Below, piece by piece: positions 43,496 to 51,249 of a stretch of 64,000 nucleotides of DNA. The position numbers were made by a program, and so were the translations under genes. The first letter of the stretch is position 1, and each line of letters starts with the position of its first letter. Under the pieces are notes generated by a model, which was not told the origin of the DNA, made no database searches, and saw only the letters and a program-made list of their open reading frames with translations. This DNA is from Azophilus sp965215035 (GTDB lineage: Bacteria > Pseudomonadota > Gammaproteobacteria > Pseudomonadales > Azotimanducaceae): NCBI GenBank assembly GCA_965215035.1, contig OZ244040.1, positions 868,001-932,000 of the forward strand, in the 5' to 3' direction.

Positions 43496-43963
43496 TCAGC
43501 GGTGGGGTGGTGACCATTCGCGCCGGGGTTGGCGCGGGCGGTCGCGCATCCTGCGCAGCATCCGCTTGCGCTCCTGGAGTGTCAGCGCCTCTACCAGATC
43601 AACAAAGGCGGCATGGCCGGCTTCCTGACCCGCAAGCAGATTTTCCCTAAAGTCCGCCAGGGCGGATTCCAGCGCTTGACGTTCGAACGGGTCTGCCGTG
43701 ACGGTGTTGTAGAGCGTGCGCTGGGCACCCCTAAGGCGGCGCAGGCTGGATCCCCTGGCGCGGAACTGACCGAGCAGGGGCTTGAGTTCCGCGCGGCGTT
43801 CCTCGGACAGGAAACCAAGGGGGCCGCGCAGCCCCAGCGCCGGGTCGAACGTCGTCCGACGCAGTTCTCCGGCCGAATACCGGCCGGCCACGAATCCCAC
43901 CAACACCAAATTAACCAGCAGCGACACCCCCAGGGCGACGGCAAGCCATCGAAATCTATTCAT
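43496..43963 (-). CDS. Periplasmic metal-sensor-like protein (CnrX/Spy-like)
   Basis: A 155-aa protein with one N-terminal membrane anchor (MNRFRWLAVALGVSLLVNLV onward) and a helical periplasmic domain with FLSEERRAELKPLL and LTLQERKRMLRRM, the pattern of heavy-metal-sensor or Spy-like proteins. ATG 43963 overlaps the previous stop by 8 bases. It ends the EF-hand/sigma/anti-sigma operon and likely senses the signal for it. Confidence 0.7.
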   Translation of the reverse strand: MNRFRWLAVALGVSLLVNLVLVGFVAGRYSAGELRRTTFDPALGLRGPLGFLSEERRAELKPLLGQFRARGSSLRRLRGAQRTLYNTVTADPFERQALESALADFRENLLAGQEAGHAAFVDLVEALTLQERKRMLRRMRDRPRQPRREWSPPHR

Positions 43964-44249
43964 AGTTCCATGCCTCGGAGAACTCGGCGAATGCCAGCAT
44001 GACCAATTCTTCGTCGAACTGTGCGGCGGGGTCGTAATGCAGGTTAAAACCGGCGGCAAAGCCAAGTGCAAGGGGCACAGCCGTCGCCAGAGCCGCCCTT
44101 GCCATGCTGCACGCAACCCAATCGATCAGCCGTTGCAGCCCATCGGCGGCGGGTACGCTCGCCAGAATGCGTTGTTCCAATCCCGGCGAGACGCTGTGCT
44201 CCTCCCGGAGCAGCGCATCAAGCCGGTCTGCAAAGGGTTCTGCCTTCAT
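43956..44249 (-). CDS. Small membrane protein, probable anti-sigma factor
   Basis: A 97-aa protein with an N-terminal cytoplasmic part (about 45 residues) and one or two hydrophobic helices (ALATAVPLALGFAAGF). Its position directly after an ECF sigma gene (ATGA overlap) and before a metal-sensor-like gene suggests a CnrY-type anti-sigma. No domain is recognised from sequence alone. Confidence 0.6.
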   Translation of the reverse strand: MKAEPFADRLDALLREEHSVSPGLEQRILASVPAADGLQRLIDWVACSMARAALATAVPLALGFAAGFNLHYDPAAQFDEELVMLAFAEFSEAWNYE

Positions 44250-44791
44250 GTGCTTGCCTCCTCCTGGAGTTCTAGGCGCAGCGTGCGCCGGCCTCGCGCC
44301 AACAGGGATTCCAGCGCCCGCACGCCAACGCCAAGTACCTGGGCGGCGTCCCGGTTCGACAGGCCCTGCTGGTGGCAAAGCAGCACGGCGTCGCGCTGGT
44401 TGGCCGGCAGCCGCCGCAGCGCCTGGTGCAAACGCGCCCGATCTTCGTCCTGGTGGCGGCCGGCTTCCGGGCCGGCGCTAAACTCGGGCGCTCCGGGCAA
44501 CTTCCGCTCTGTCATTCGGGCCGTTCCGCGCAAGTGGTCCACGCAGAGATTGTGGGCGATGCGGTGCAGCCAAGTGCTGAACTTAACGCGCCCCGGGCGG
44601 TACGTGTGCGCCTTGCGCCAAAGCACCAGGAAGGTCTCCTGGGCCAGGTCATCGCTGTCCGCCCGGGAGCCGGTCAAACGGTACAGGTAATGATGGATCG
44701 CTTGCAGATGGCGGCGGAGCAGGCGGGCAAACGCCCGCTCGTCGCCCGTGCCAACCCGGCGCACGAGATCTTCGTCGCTGGGTGATTGCAA
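44246..44791 (-). CDS. ECF-type RNA polymerase sigma factor
   Basis: A 181-aa sigma factor. Region 2 has LYRLTGSRADSDDLAQETFL and FSTWLHRIAHNLCVDHLR; region 4 has LHQALRRLPANQRDAVLLCH and a helix-turn-helix (LSNRDAAQVLGVGVRALESL). TTG 44791 is the probable start: it lies 8 bases after the EF-hand stop, and the longer frame upstream is that gene read in another frame. It should control its own operon. Confidence 0.85.
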   Translation of the reverse strand: MQSPSDEDLVRRVGTGDERAFARLLRRHLQAIHHYLYRLTGSRADSDDLAQETFLVLWRKAHTYRPGRVKFSTWLHRIAHNLCVDHLRGTARMTERKLPGAPEFSAGPEAGRHQDEDRARLHQALRRLPANQRDAVLLCHQQGLSNRDAAQVLGVGVRALESLLARGRRTLRLELQEEAST

Positions 44792-44798
44792 CCCCGAA

Positions 44799-45197
44799 TC
44801 AGCCGTCGCGCCGCCGTTTAGTGGCCTTGTGGCGCTTGGCGGCGCGGAACTCGTCACGAGTAATCTTTCCGTCGTCGTTGCTGTCGAGTCGTGCGAGCCG
44901 TCGAACGCGCTCGTTGAACTCCTCGCGCGTGATCGCACCGTCACCATCGGCGTCCAGGCGATCATACCGGCGTTGCCGCTTCTTCGTGATTCTCTCGGTA
45001 TGGCGTTCGGAAGAGAACAACTCCTCCCGGCTGAGCTTGCCGTCGCCGTCCGCATCGATATCGGCGAAGCGCTCCGCGGCCCGCGCCTCGGCCTCTGCAA
45101 TGGATATGGGGCCTTGCCAACGCCCGTCCGGTCTTTCAGCGAATGCCGGGGCGGTCACCGCCAGCAGGGCTGGCACCAGACACAGATACCTTTTCAT
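44799..45197 (-). CDS. Exported EF-hand protein
   Basis: A 132-aa protein with a Sec signal (MKRYLCLVPALLAVTAPAFA) and three EF-hand loops: DIDADGDGKLSREE, RLDADGDGAITREE and RLDSNDDGKITRDE. Asp residues at loop positions 1, 3 and 5 are intact, so calcium binding is expected. It heads the operon with the ECF sigma factor, anti-sigma and metal sensor. ATG 45197 starts the signal peptide. Confidence 0.85.
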   Translation of the reverse strand: MKRYLCLVPALLAVTAPAFAERPDGRWQGPISIAEAEARAAERFADIDADGDGKLSREELFSSERHTERITKKRQRRYDRLDADGDGAITREEFNERVRRLARLDSNDDGKITRDEFRAAKRHKATKRRRDG

Positions 45198-45319
45198 GTT
45201 GCGTTTCCTTGTTGCCGTTGCCGTCACACTCCCTTATACGAGCTGCGGGGCAATATCCGTCGCCTGGCGCGCCCCCGCCCGCACCGTTGCTGCTCCCTGA
45301 TCGATAAGGGTTGCGCGCA

Positions 45320-46372
45320 TCAGGGGTTCCGGCTGTTACCGGCTACTTGATTTTGGGCGACCTTTTGCTGCCCTTGGAACAGTTCCGCAAGGGACGATTC
45401 CAGCGGAGCCCTGGCGATGCCGCGATTGGTGACGATGGCGGTGACAAGGCGGGCTGGCGTTACGTCGAAGGCGGGGTTATAGACCGCCACCGGTGCGGCC
45501 TCGCCGCGGCGCACCTCCTCCGGGCCGCGCTGCTCGATGGTCACGTCCTGGCCGGTTGCGGTGCCTGGGTCGTAGGTGGAGGCGGGGCAGGCGACATAGA
45601 AAGGTACGCCGAAGTGGGCGGCGAGCACGGCCAGGTTCAGCGTGCCAATCTTGTTCACCACATCGCCGTTGCGGGTCACGCGGTCCGTGCCGACCAGGAC
45701 CAGATCGATCTTTCCCGCAGCCATCAAGCTGGCCGGCACGCTGTCGCAGATGAGCGTTACGTCGACCCCGGCCTGGACCAGTTCCCAGGCGGTTAGACGG
45801 GCACCCTGAAGTAGCGGCCGGGTTTCCGCCGCGTATACGTGGAAGGGTACGCCAGCTTCGTGGTTAAGGTACAGCGGCGCGGTGGCGGTGCCGAGTTCGG
45901 AGACCGCCAGGGCACCCGCATTGCAGTGGGTGAGCACATTGGCGTTGGGCTTGATGAGGCCCCGGCCGTGTTCGCCGATGGCGCGGCACAGGGCGGTATC
46001 CTCCCGGTGGATGGCCTCCGCCTCGTCGGCCAGCGCCGGGGCGCTTGGTTCCCGGGCAGCGCGCTCGCGCAGGCGCCGCACCGCCCAGCGCAGGTTCACG
46101 GCGGTCGGGCGCGCCCCAATCAGCGCATCGCCTCCATCGCGCAATACGCGGGCCAACCCCGATTTCCCGTCGGCGTCGCGAGCGGCCACGGCCAGGGCGT
46201 AGGCCGCGACAATGCCTATTGCCGGCGCGCCGCGCACCGCAAGGCTCTTGATCGCATCCACCGCCGCCGGGATATCGCGGATTGCCAGATAGGTTAGGGC
46301 ACCGGGCAGGCGGCGTTGATCGAGCAGGCGCAACTCGCCGTCCCGCCAGCTAATAGCCGGGGGCACGTTCAC
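45320..46372 (-). CDS. mtnA: S-methyl-5-thioribose-1-phosphate isomerase
   Basis: A 350-aa enzyme of the methionine salvage pathway that converts 5-methylthioribose-1-phosphate to the ribulose form. AVRGAPAIGI binds phosphate. The catalytic Cys lies in LTHCNAGALA and the Asp in VGTDRVTRNGDVVNKIGT. Full length. A class II aldolase gene lies next to it. Confidence 0.95.
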   Translation of the reverse strand: MNVPPAISWRDGELRLLDQRRLPGALTYLAIRDIPAAVDAIKSLAVRGAPAIGIVAAYALAVAARDADGKSGLARVLRDGGDALIGARPTAVNLRWAVRRLRERAAREPSAPALADEAEAIHREDTALCRAIGEHGRGLIKPNANVLTHCNAGALAVSELGTATAPLYLNHEAGVPFHVYAAETRPLLQGARLTAWELVQAGVDVTLICDSVPASLMAAGKIDLVLVGTDRVTRNGDVVNKIGTLNLAVLAAHFGVPFYVACPASTYDPGTATGQDVTIEQRGPEEVRRGEAAPVAVYNPAFDVTPARLVTAIVTNRGIARAPLESSLAELFQGQQKVAQNQVAGNSRNP

Positions 46373-46496
46373 GGGCCGCTCCGCTGTTCACCGGTTGCGG
46401 CGGCGTTGGCCGACGGGGCGTTCTGTCCGGGCATGGCGCGAGCCTCCTATTCCCGCGTTCTATTCCGGCGTTGCGGGGTGGGTGTCCCCTTCGCGC

Positions 46497-47318
46497 CTAC
46501 CTTCGCGTCCCCCTCGCGTTGGGGTGGGTGTTCCCTTCGCGTTGGCGGGTGTTCTTTTTGGCGAGGGGCGCGGTGCTCGTTGCGATTGGCGGCGGCATCC
46601 CCCTCCCGGGGGGCGGCTGGTGGCCCGAGCCCGCGTCAATGCTCGGCGGGTTGTAACAGGATTGTTGCCCGATTCGCCGTTCGGCGCAGAGGACTAAGCT
46701 GCGGGCAAGACAGTTGACAAGCGCTGTACCGGTTCCATCGGCCGTCGCGCCACAGGCGAATACCCCGTCCCGGTGACCCCGGGTGGCGAATACCAGTGGG
46801 CGCGTTGCATGGTTTGCCAGTAACGACGCCACCGAGTGCGCCATACGGGGGGAGCCATAGGCGATTCTGGATCCGGTAGCCGGCAGCCCCAAATCCCGGG
46901 CCCGCTGCCAGATCTCCGGGCAGTGCCCATGAAAGACCCAGCGCACGCCCGGGTCTGCGACATAGATCATGGCATGGGTCAGGGTTTCCGAAGACGGCGG
47001 CCTGGTGCCCTCGGCATGCACCCGGAACCGCTCCAAGTCGAACTCACGGATGCGGCACAGGCCTTCGGCGCACAAAGCGTCCAACCCGCTGGTCTGGCTG
47101 GCGGTAATGACGAACGCCATTCCACTATCGGCGCCCCGTGCGCTCAGATTGCCGTATGCATGGCCGCCATAGCGGTCCTCTGCCTGCCCGATCAGGCCAA
47201 GGCGGCGGAGCACGGCGCGCCAGGCCATGAGCGGGCACAGCACACCGGCGTCCACCCGCGCATCCGGTGTAGGCGATAGCTCGTAGGCAAAGCGAATGAC
47301 GCCTTCGGCTTCCGCCAT
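46497..47318 (-). CDS. Class II aldolase/adducin-family protein with repeat-derived tail
   Basis: A 273-aa protein. The first about 215 residues match class II aldolase/adducin enzymes, with GNLSAR near the start, a catalytic-type Glu (SSETLTH) and metal His in FHGHCPEIW. The pairing with mtnA suggests a role near MtnB (methylthioribulose-1-phosphate dehydratase), but typical MtnB sequence is not evident. The last about 55 residues (Pro/Gly-rich) read through local repeats at 46470-46560 and are probably not part of the original fold. Confidence 0.7.
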   Translation of the reverse strand: MAEAEGVIRFAYELSPTPDARVDAGVLCPLMAWRAVLRRLGLIGQAEDRYGGHAYGNLSARGADSGMAFVITASQTSGLDALCAEGLCRIREFDLERFRVHAEGTRPPSSETLTHAMIYVADPGVRWVFHGHCPEIWQRARDLGLPATGSRIAYGSPRMAHSVASLLANHATRPLVFATRGHRDGVFACGATADGTGTALVNCLARSLVLCAERRIGQQSCYNPPSIDAGSGHQPPPGRGMPPPIATSTAPLAKKNTRQREGNTHPNARGTRR

Positions 47319-47350
47319 TCTTCAACAACCACCCAATATACGGCACCCTG

Positions 47351-47400
47351 GGTAGTGTATCAGTTTGAATTTGTGGGCCGAGTGGAGGCGCGGCACAAAC
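47351..47400. repeat. Palindromic stem-loop repeat, copy 2 (left half only)
   Basis: The 46 bases from GGTAGTGTATCAGTTTG match 41952 onward with one substitution. No right arm follows within 100 bases. Confidence 0.8.
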
Positions 47401-47480
47401 CGGCCGGCGATTTCTTTTCCGGGCAGCGCAAGTCGCACCCGGCAATCATTGCCAGCAACCGCCCCGGGTGACGGCGGGCA

Positions 47481-47563
47481 GTGGCTCAGTTTAAATTCGT
47501 GGATCATGGCAAGGCCGTCCCACATGGCGTTCGACGCAGCCAGAATTCAAACTGAGCCAGCAC
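47481..47563. repeat. Palindromic stem-loop repeat, copy 3 (variant arms)
   Basis: Arms GTGGCTCAGTTTAAATTC (47481-47498) and GAATTCAAACTGAGCCAG (47543-47560) pair with one mismatch around a 44-base loop. The CAGTTT core is shared with copies 1, 2 and 4. It ends 10 bases before the GNAT start codon. Confidence 0.75.
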
Positions 47564-47573
47564 CTGACGGCGG

Positions 47574-47945
47574 ATGAGCCGTTTTGACCCTCGTAGCGTA
47601 CCGGTGTTCCGCCCCTATCGGGACGAGATACCCTGGGAACTGCTGCCGGAGGTGGCGTTGGATCCGGAGTGGATGCGAATCGCCAAGCTCGACGGCCAGG
47701 TAATCGGGGTCTACGCCGTGCAACCAATCTCCCGAGTCGAGTTCCGCATCGATGCCCTAGCGGTGGCCCCGCCCTATCGCAAGCAGGGCCTCGGAAGCTG
47801 GCTGCTACGCCATGCCATCGGCATCTGCGAGACCAAGGGTGCCCAGCGGATCGTCGCCACGGGCAACCCGGGAACCTCCATATTCCGGCTGGCGGGCTTC
47901 CTGCCCGACGGTGCGCTGCTAAAGCTACGCCTGTCGCCGGAATAG
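47574..47945 (+). CDS. GNAT-family N-acetyltransferase
   Basis: A 123-aa acetyltransferase. The acetyl-CoA-binding motif A is RIDALAVAPPYRKQGLGSWL (Q/R-x-x-G-x-G/A type). The fold is short but complete enough for a minimal GNAT. ATG 47574 follows the stem-loop repeat closely. The substrate cannot be inferred. Confidence 0.83.
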   Translation: MSRFDPRSVPVFRPYRDEIPWELLPEVALDPEWMRIAKLDGQVIGVYAVQPISRVEFRIDALAVAPPYRKQGLGSWLLRHAIGICETKGAQRIVATGNPGTSIFRLAGFLPDGALLKLRLSPE

Positions 47946-47971
47946 GGAACCCGCCAACAAGCCCCGCGGCA

Positions 47972-48571
47972 TCAACGCGCCAGGTTATCCGTGCGCACCC
48001 GACGGCCGAGATAGCCGCCGTGGTGGCGCAGCCCCCAGTCTTGCTCGGTCACGCCCCTTACTTCCAGCAGCGCCAGCGCCATGGCGTCGCTGATGGCGAG
48101 CATGACGGCCGTGCTGGCGCTCGGCGTCAGGCCCAGGGGGCAGGGTTCCCCGATGATACCCATGTCCACTACCAGGTCGGAAAGACCGCGCAACTCCGAG
48201 TCGGGGTGCGAGGTTACGCCGACAACGCTCGCCACGCCCAGGTGCCGCGCCAGTTCCAGGGTCTCCAGCACTTCCCGGCTCTTGCCGCTGGTCGAGAACG
48301 CGACCATGACGTCGTTCGCGCCAACAAGCCCCAAGTCTCCGTGTGCCGCTTCGGCGGGGTGCATGAAGCTCGCCGGTGTAGCCGTGGAGCACAGCGTGGC
48401 GGCGAACTTGCGGGCGATGTGCCCGGCCTTGCCGATGCCGGTGGTCAACACCTTGCCGGAGCAGGCGGCAAGGAGCTCCACGGCCTGCACGAATTCGTGG
48501 GTGACCTCCACCGCCATGATGGCTTCGGCTTCCGCCCTGAGCACTGCCCGCATGCGCTCTCGTATGTTCAT
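47972..48571 (-). CDS. SIS-domain sugar isomerase, KdsD/GutQ-like without CBS domains
   Basis: A 199-aa SIS protein like the N-terminal half of arabinose-5-phosphate isomerases: GKVLTTGIGKAGHIARK, FMHPAEAAHGDLG and VAFSTSGKSREV are the KdsD/KpsF/GutQ signatures. The CBS pair normally found after it is absent. ATG 48571 was chosen because upstream codons overlap an intergenic hairpin. Confidence 0.85.
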   Translation of the reverse strand: MNIRERMRAVLRAEAEAIMAVEVTHEFVQAVELLAACSGKVLTTGIGKAGHIARKFAATLCSTATPASFMHPAEAAHGDLGLVGANDVMVAFSTSGKSREVLETLELARHLGVASVVGVTSHPDSELRGLSDLVVDMGIIGEPCPLGLTPSASTAVMLAISDAMALALLEVRGVTEQDWGLRHHGGYLGRRVRTDNLAR

Positions 48572-49075
48572 GCCTGTTTCCCAACGGGGGCCGGGCATGG
48601 TGTCATGAGTCCGGCAGAATGCAAACTGCCGGTATACCAAAACAGCCATCCTCACTACGGCTTGTATCCCCTGCACCAGGACCATCCCAAAGTCGCCTAC
48701 TAGCCCTCGGCAAAGCCCTATATAGATGGTTTACGAGAATTTTTCGGAAAATTCGGCAATATTTTTCGTAATTTAATGGATTTTCTGAAATTTTATCTCA
48801 GGAGCAAGCGCTTTGCGACAGCCCTGATCCCCTGCACAGAAAGGATTTGCCGGTCGATTTGGCCCGAATCCAACCGGAATTGCGGGGTGTTGCGTGTCGA
48901 ACAGTGAAGTTGGCCGCCAAAATAGGCATTGCCGATACGAAAACGCCGAGGCACCAACGGCATTCCGGTGCCACCGTCGCGCCCCTTAAGCGGGTTCTTC
49001 TTCCTGTGCCCTGAAATTTACTGTAATAAGCCCCTACCCGGTTCGTATCACCGAATAGACAACAGGAAATTGTCA
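48572..49075. other. Divergent intergenic region with an AT-rich core
   Basis: A 504-bp spacer between the SIS gene and an ECF sigma gene. 48611-48632 is a hairpin (CCGGCAG / CTGCCGG). 48725-48800 is strongly AT-rich for this genome and includes a perfect hairpin GAATTTT-TCGG-AAAATTC (48737-48754). I see no gene. Confidence 0.6.
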
Positions 49076-49603
49076 ATGGCGTCGAGCCTGGCCTTCGAGA
49101 TTCTCTACAAGGAATACTATGCTCGGGTGTTCGGGCTTTGCAGGCGGCTGCTGAACTCCACGTCATTGGCGGAAGACGCGACCCAGGAGTCATTCATGCG
49201 TGCCTACCGGCGTTTCAACACCTACAAGAGCGACCAGCCCTTCTGGCAGTGGATAGCGTCGATTGCCAGCAACCACTGCGTAGACCTGCTGCGCCAGCGC
49301 CACAGGACGAAACAGCTCTTTGGCGATGAGGCGGCGGAGGTGGAACTGCTGGAAGCCGACCAAGAACCCGGCCTCGCCAAGCTGATCGACGAGGAACAGA
49401 GCCGGACCCTGGCGACCGCCATGAACAGCCTGGCGGACAAGTACCGGATCCCCCTAGTACTGGCCTACTTCAATGATGCCAGCTACCAGGACATAGCCGT
49501 CAACCTGTCCATCAGCCGCAATCACGTCGGCGTACTGCTGCTTAGGGCAAAACGGCAGCTCAGAAAGCGGCTCGGCACCCTCGGCCACGAGGATTGCTCA
49601 TGA
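49076..49603 (+). CDS. ECF-type RNA polymerase sigma factor
   Basis: A 175-aa sigma factor. Region 2 has LAEDATQESFMRAYRRFNTY and PFWQWIASIASNHCVDLLR; region 4 has SLADKYRIPLVLAYFND and a helix-turn-helix at YQDIAVNLSISRNHVGVLL. ATG 49076 follows aacaggaa. The stop overlaps the next gene's ATG as ATGA, and that gene encodes its probable anti-sigma. Confidence 0.9.
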   Translation: MASSLAFEILYKEYYARVFGLCRRLLNSTSLAEDATQESFMRAYRRFNTYKSDQPFWQWIASIASNHCVDLLRQRHRTKQLFGDEAAEVELLEADQEPGLAKLIDEEQSRTLATAMNSLADKYRIPLVLAYFNDASYQDIAVNLSISRNHVGVLLLRAKRQLRKRLGTLGHEDCS

Positions 49604-51249
49604 ACCACCTGACGGACCTGCAGTGCTCCATGTTCGCGGACGGTGGCTACAGAGCCCGCGAAGCCGAGGCGATCTCCGGGCACCTCGAACGCTGCGGCGA
49701 CTGCCGCGCCCGGGTCGAGGCGTACCGCCGGGAGCGCAACCTGATAGGCGCCGCCTTGCACGCGGAAGACATCGCCGCACCGGAGCTGGCCGCACCGAAG
49801 TTTTCCAGGCCCGCGGGCCTGCGGGAGTTTGCCCTCGCCAACCTGGTGACCGGCGGCGTCATCTGGCTGGCCCAGTTCCTGTGGAAGACGGCCTTCGGCG
49901 AACTGATGATGACAGCGCTTTCCTGGCTCGCTATTCCATTTCCCGACGCCTACGCGTTGGTTGCAGACACAGCTCTTTATCTTTTCCAGGAGGGAAATGC
50001 CATGCTTGACACATACCCTGTTCTAATCGCCATTATCCTCGTAGGCATGGCGTTGACCTGGCTTGCGGTTTCGTTCGGAAAGATCCGCGCCCTGATGGGC
50101 ATGTCATGCCTGCTCCTTGTGGTCTCGGCACCCTTTGCGCCGCTGCCGGCACAGGCGCTGGAACAGCGCTTCTCCCAAGGCACCCTGACCATCGCGGCCG
50201 ACGAAAGCATCGACGATACCCTTATCCTGGGGGCGAAGAACATCGTCGTCGAAGGCAACGTCAACGGAGACCTGATTGCCTTTGCGCGGCACTTGGTGGT
50301 GGAGGGCTCGGTCAGCGGCAACCTGATCGCCTTCGGCAGGTCCATTACCCTTGAGGGCGAAGTCGATGGATTCCTGGCCAGCGCGGCCTCGGAGGTTGAG
50401 CTGAAGGGCGCAGAAGTCACAGGAGACCTGTGGGCCGCGGCCAAGACGGTAACCATCGACGGCGAGTCCCGGGTTGACGGCAACACCACCCTGGCGGCCG
50501 AAAGAGGTTCCCTTGACGGCTCGGTCGGCCGAGATGTCCTGATGCTCGGGGAAACCCTAGATGTGGACGGCAGCATCGGCAAGGATCTGCAGACCTTTAC
50601 CGCCTACGTGAACCTGTTGGCCGGGGCGCATGTCGGCGGCGACCTGCGCTTCCTCACCGAGGATGGCAATAACCTGCACCAGTCGCCAACATCGGTGGTG
50701 GATGGCGAGATAGAATGGCTGGAAGAAGCTGCAGAGGTGCAACCCGCGAGCCGCTACCTGAACTTCAGGTTTTATCTTCGCGAACTGTTGCAACTCATCA
50801 GCGCCTTCCTGGTGGGCCTGGTACTCTTCTGGCTGCTGCCGAGGCTCCGGAACCTGAGGCTAAACCGCGGCGTCGAGGGGCTGAAGACCGCGGGGCTTGG
50901 GCTGGTGACGCTGATCAGCCTGCCGGTTGCCATGCTGCTCTTGGCCATAACCCTGGTGGGGCTGCCTTTTACCGTGATAGGCGTCTTCCTCCTGGTGCTG
51001 CTCATCTATCTGGCCAAGATCGTCCTGTCGCTGATGATTGGCCGGATGATGCTGCGCTCTTCGGCAAGGGCGGACAGCCTGGCCTGGGCACTACTGACCG
51101 GGCTGGCGGTGGTTTTCATGGCGATTAACCTTCCGGCCATAGGCGGCGTAATCAACTTCCTGCTGACCATTGTCGGCGTGGGCATGATTATCCAGGCGGT
51201 GTTTGCCTATATGGCCGGGCTGGGCAACGACCGGTATGCGGGCGCGTAA
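49600..51249 (+). CDS. Anti-sigma zinc-finger protein fused to a bactofilin-like beta-helix and membrane domain
   Basis: A 549-aa protein. The N-terminal anti-sigma zinc motif is His28-Cys32-Cys35. Hydrophobic segments lie at about 80-100, 110-130 and 135-155. Residues about 195-345 consist of repeated polar/Gly strands (VEGNVNGDLIAF, VEGSVSGNLIAF, LEGEVDGFLAS), the pattern of bactofilin-type right-handed beta-helices. Four or so membrane helices follow (about 380-540). It probably holds the sigma factor at the membrane until a cell-envelope signal arrives. The fusion is unusual. Confidence 0.82.
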   Translation: MNHLTDLQCSMFADGGYRAREAEAISGHLERCGDCRARVEAYRRERNLIGAALHAEDIAAPELAAPKFSRPAGLREFALANLVTGGVIWLAQFLWKTAFGELMMTALSWLAIPFPDAYALVADTALYLFQEGNAMLDTYPVLIAIILVGMALTWLAVSFGKIRALMGMSCLLLVVSAPFAPLPAQALEQRFSQGTLTIAADESIDDTLILGAKNIVVEGNVNGDLIAFARHLVVEGSVSGNLIAFGRSITLEGEVDGFLASAASEVELKGAEVTGDLWAAAKTVTIDGESRVDGNTTLAAERGSLDGSVGRDVLMLGETLDVDGSIGKDLQTFTAYVNLLAGAHVGGDLRFLTEDGNNLHQSPTSVVDGEIEWLEEAAEVQPASRYLNFRFYLRELLQLISAFLVGLVLFWLLPRLRNLRLNRGVEGLKTAGLGLVTLISLPVAMLLLAITLVGLPFTVIGVFLLVLLIYLAKIVLSLMIGRMMLRSSARADSLAWALLTGLAVVFMAINLPAIGGVINFLLTIVGVGMIIQAVFAYMAGLGNDRYAGA

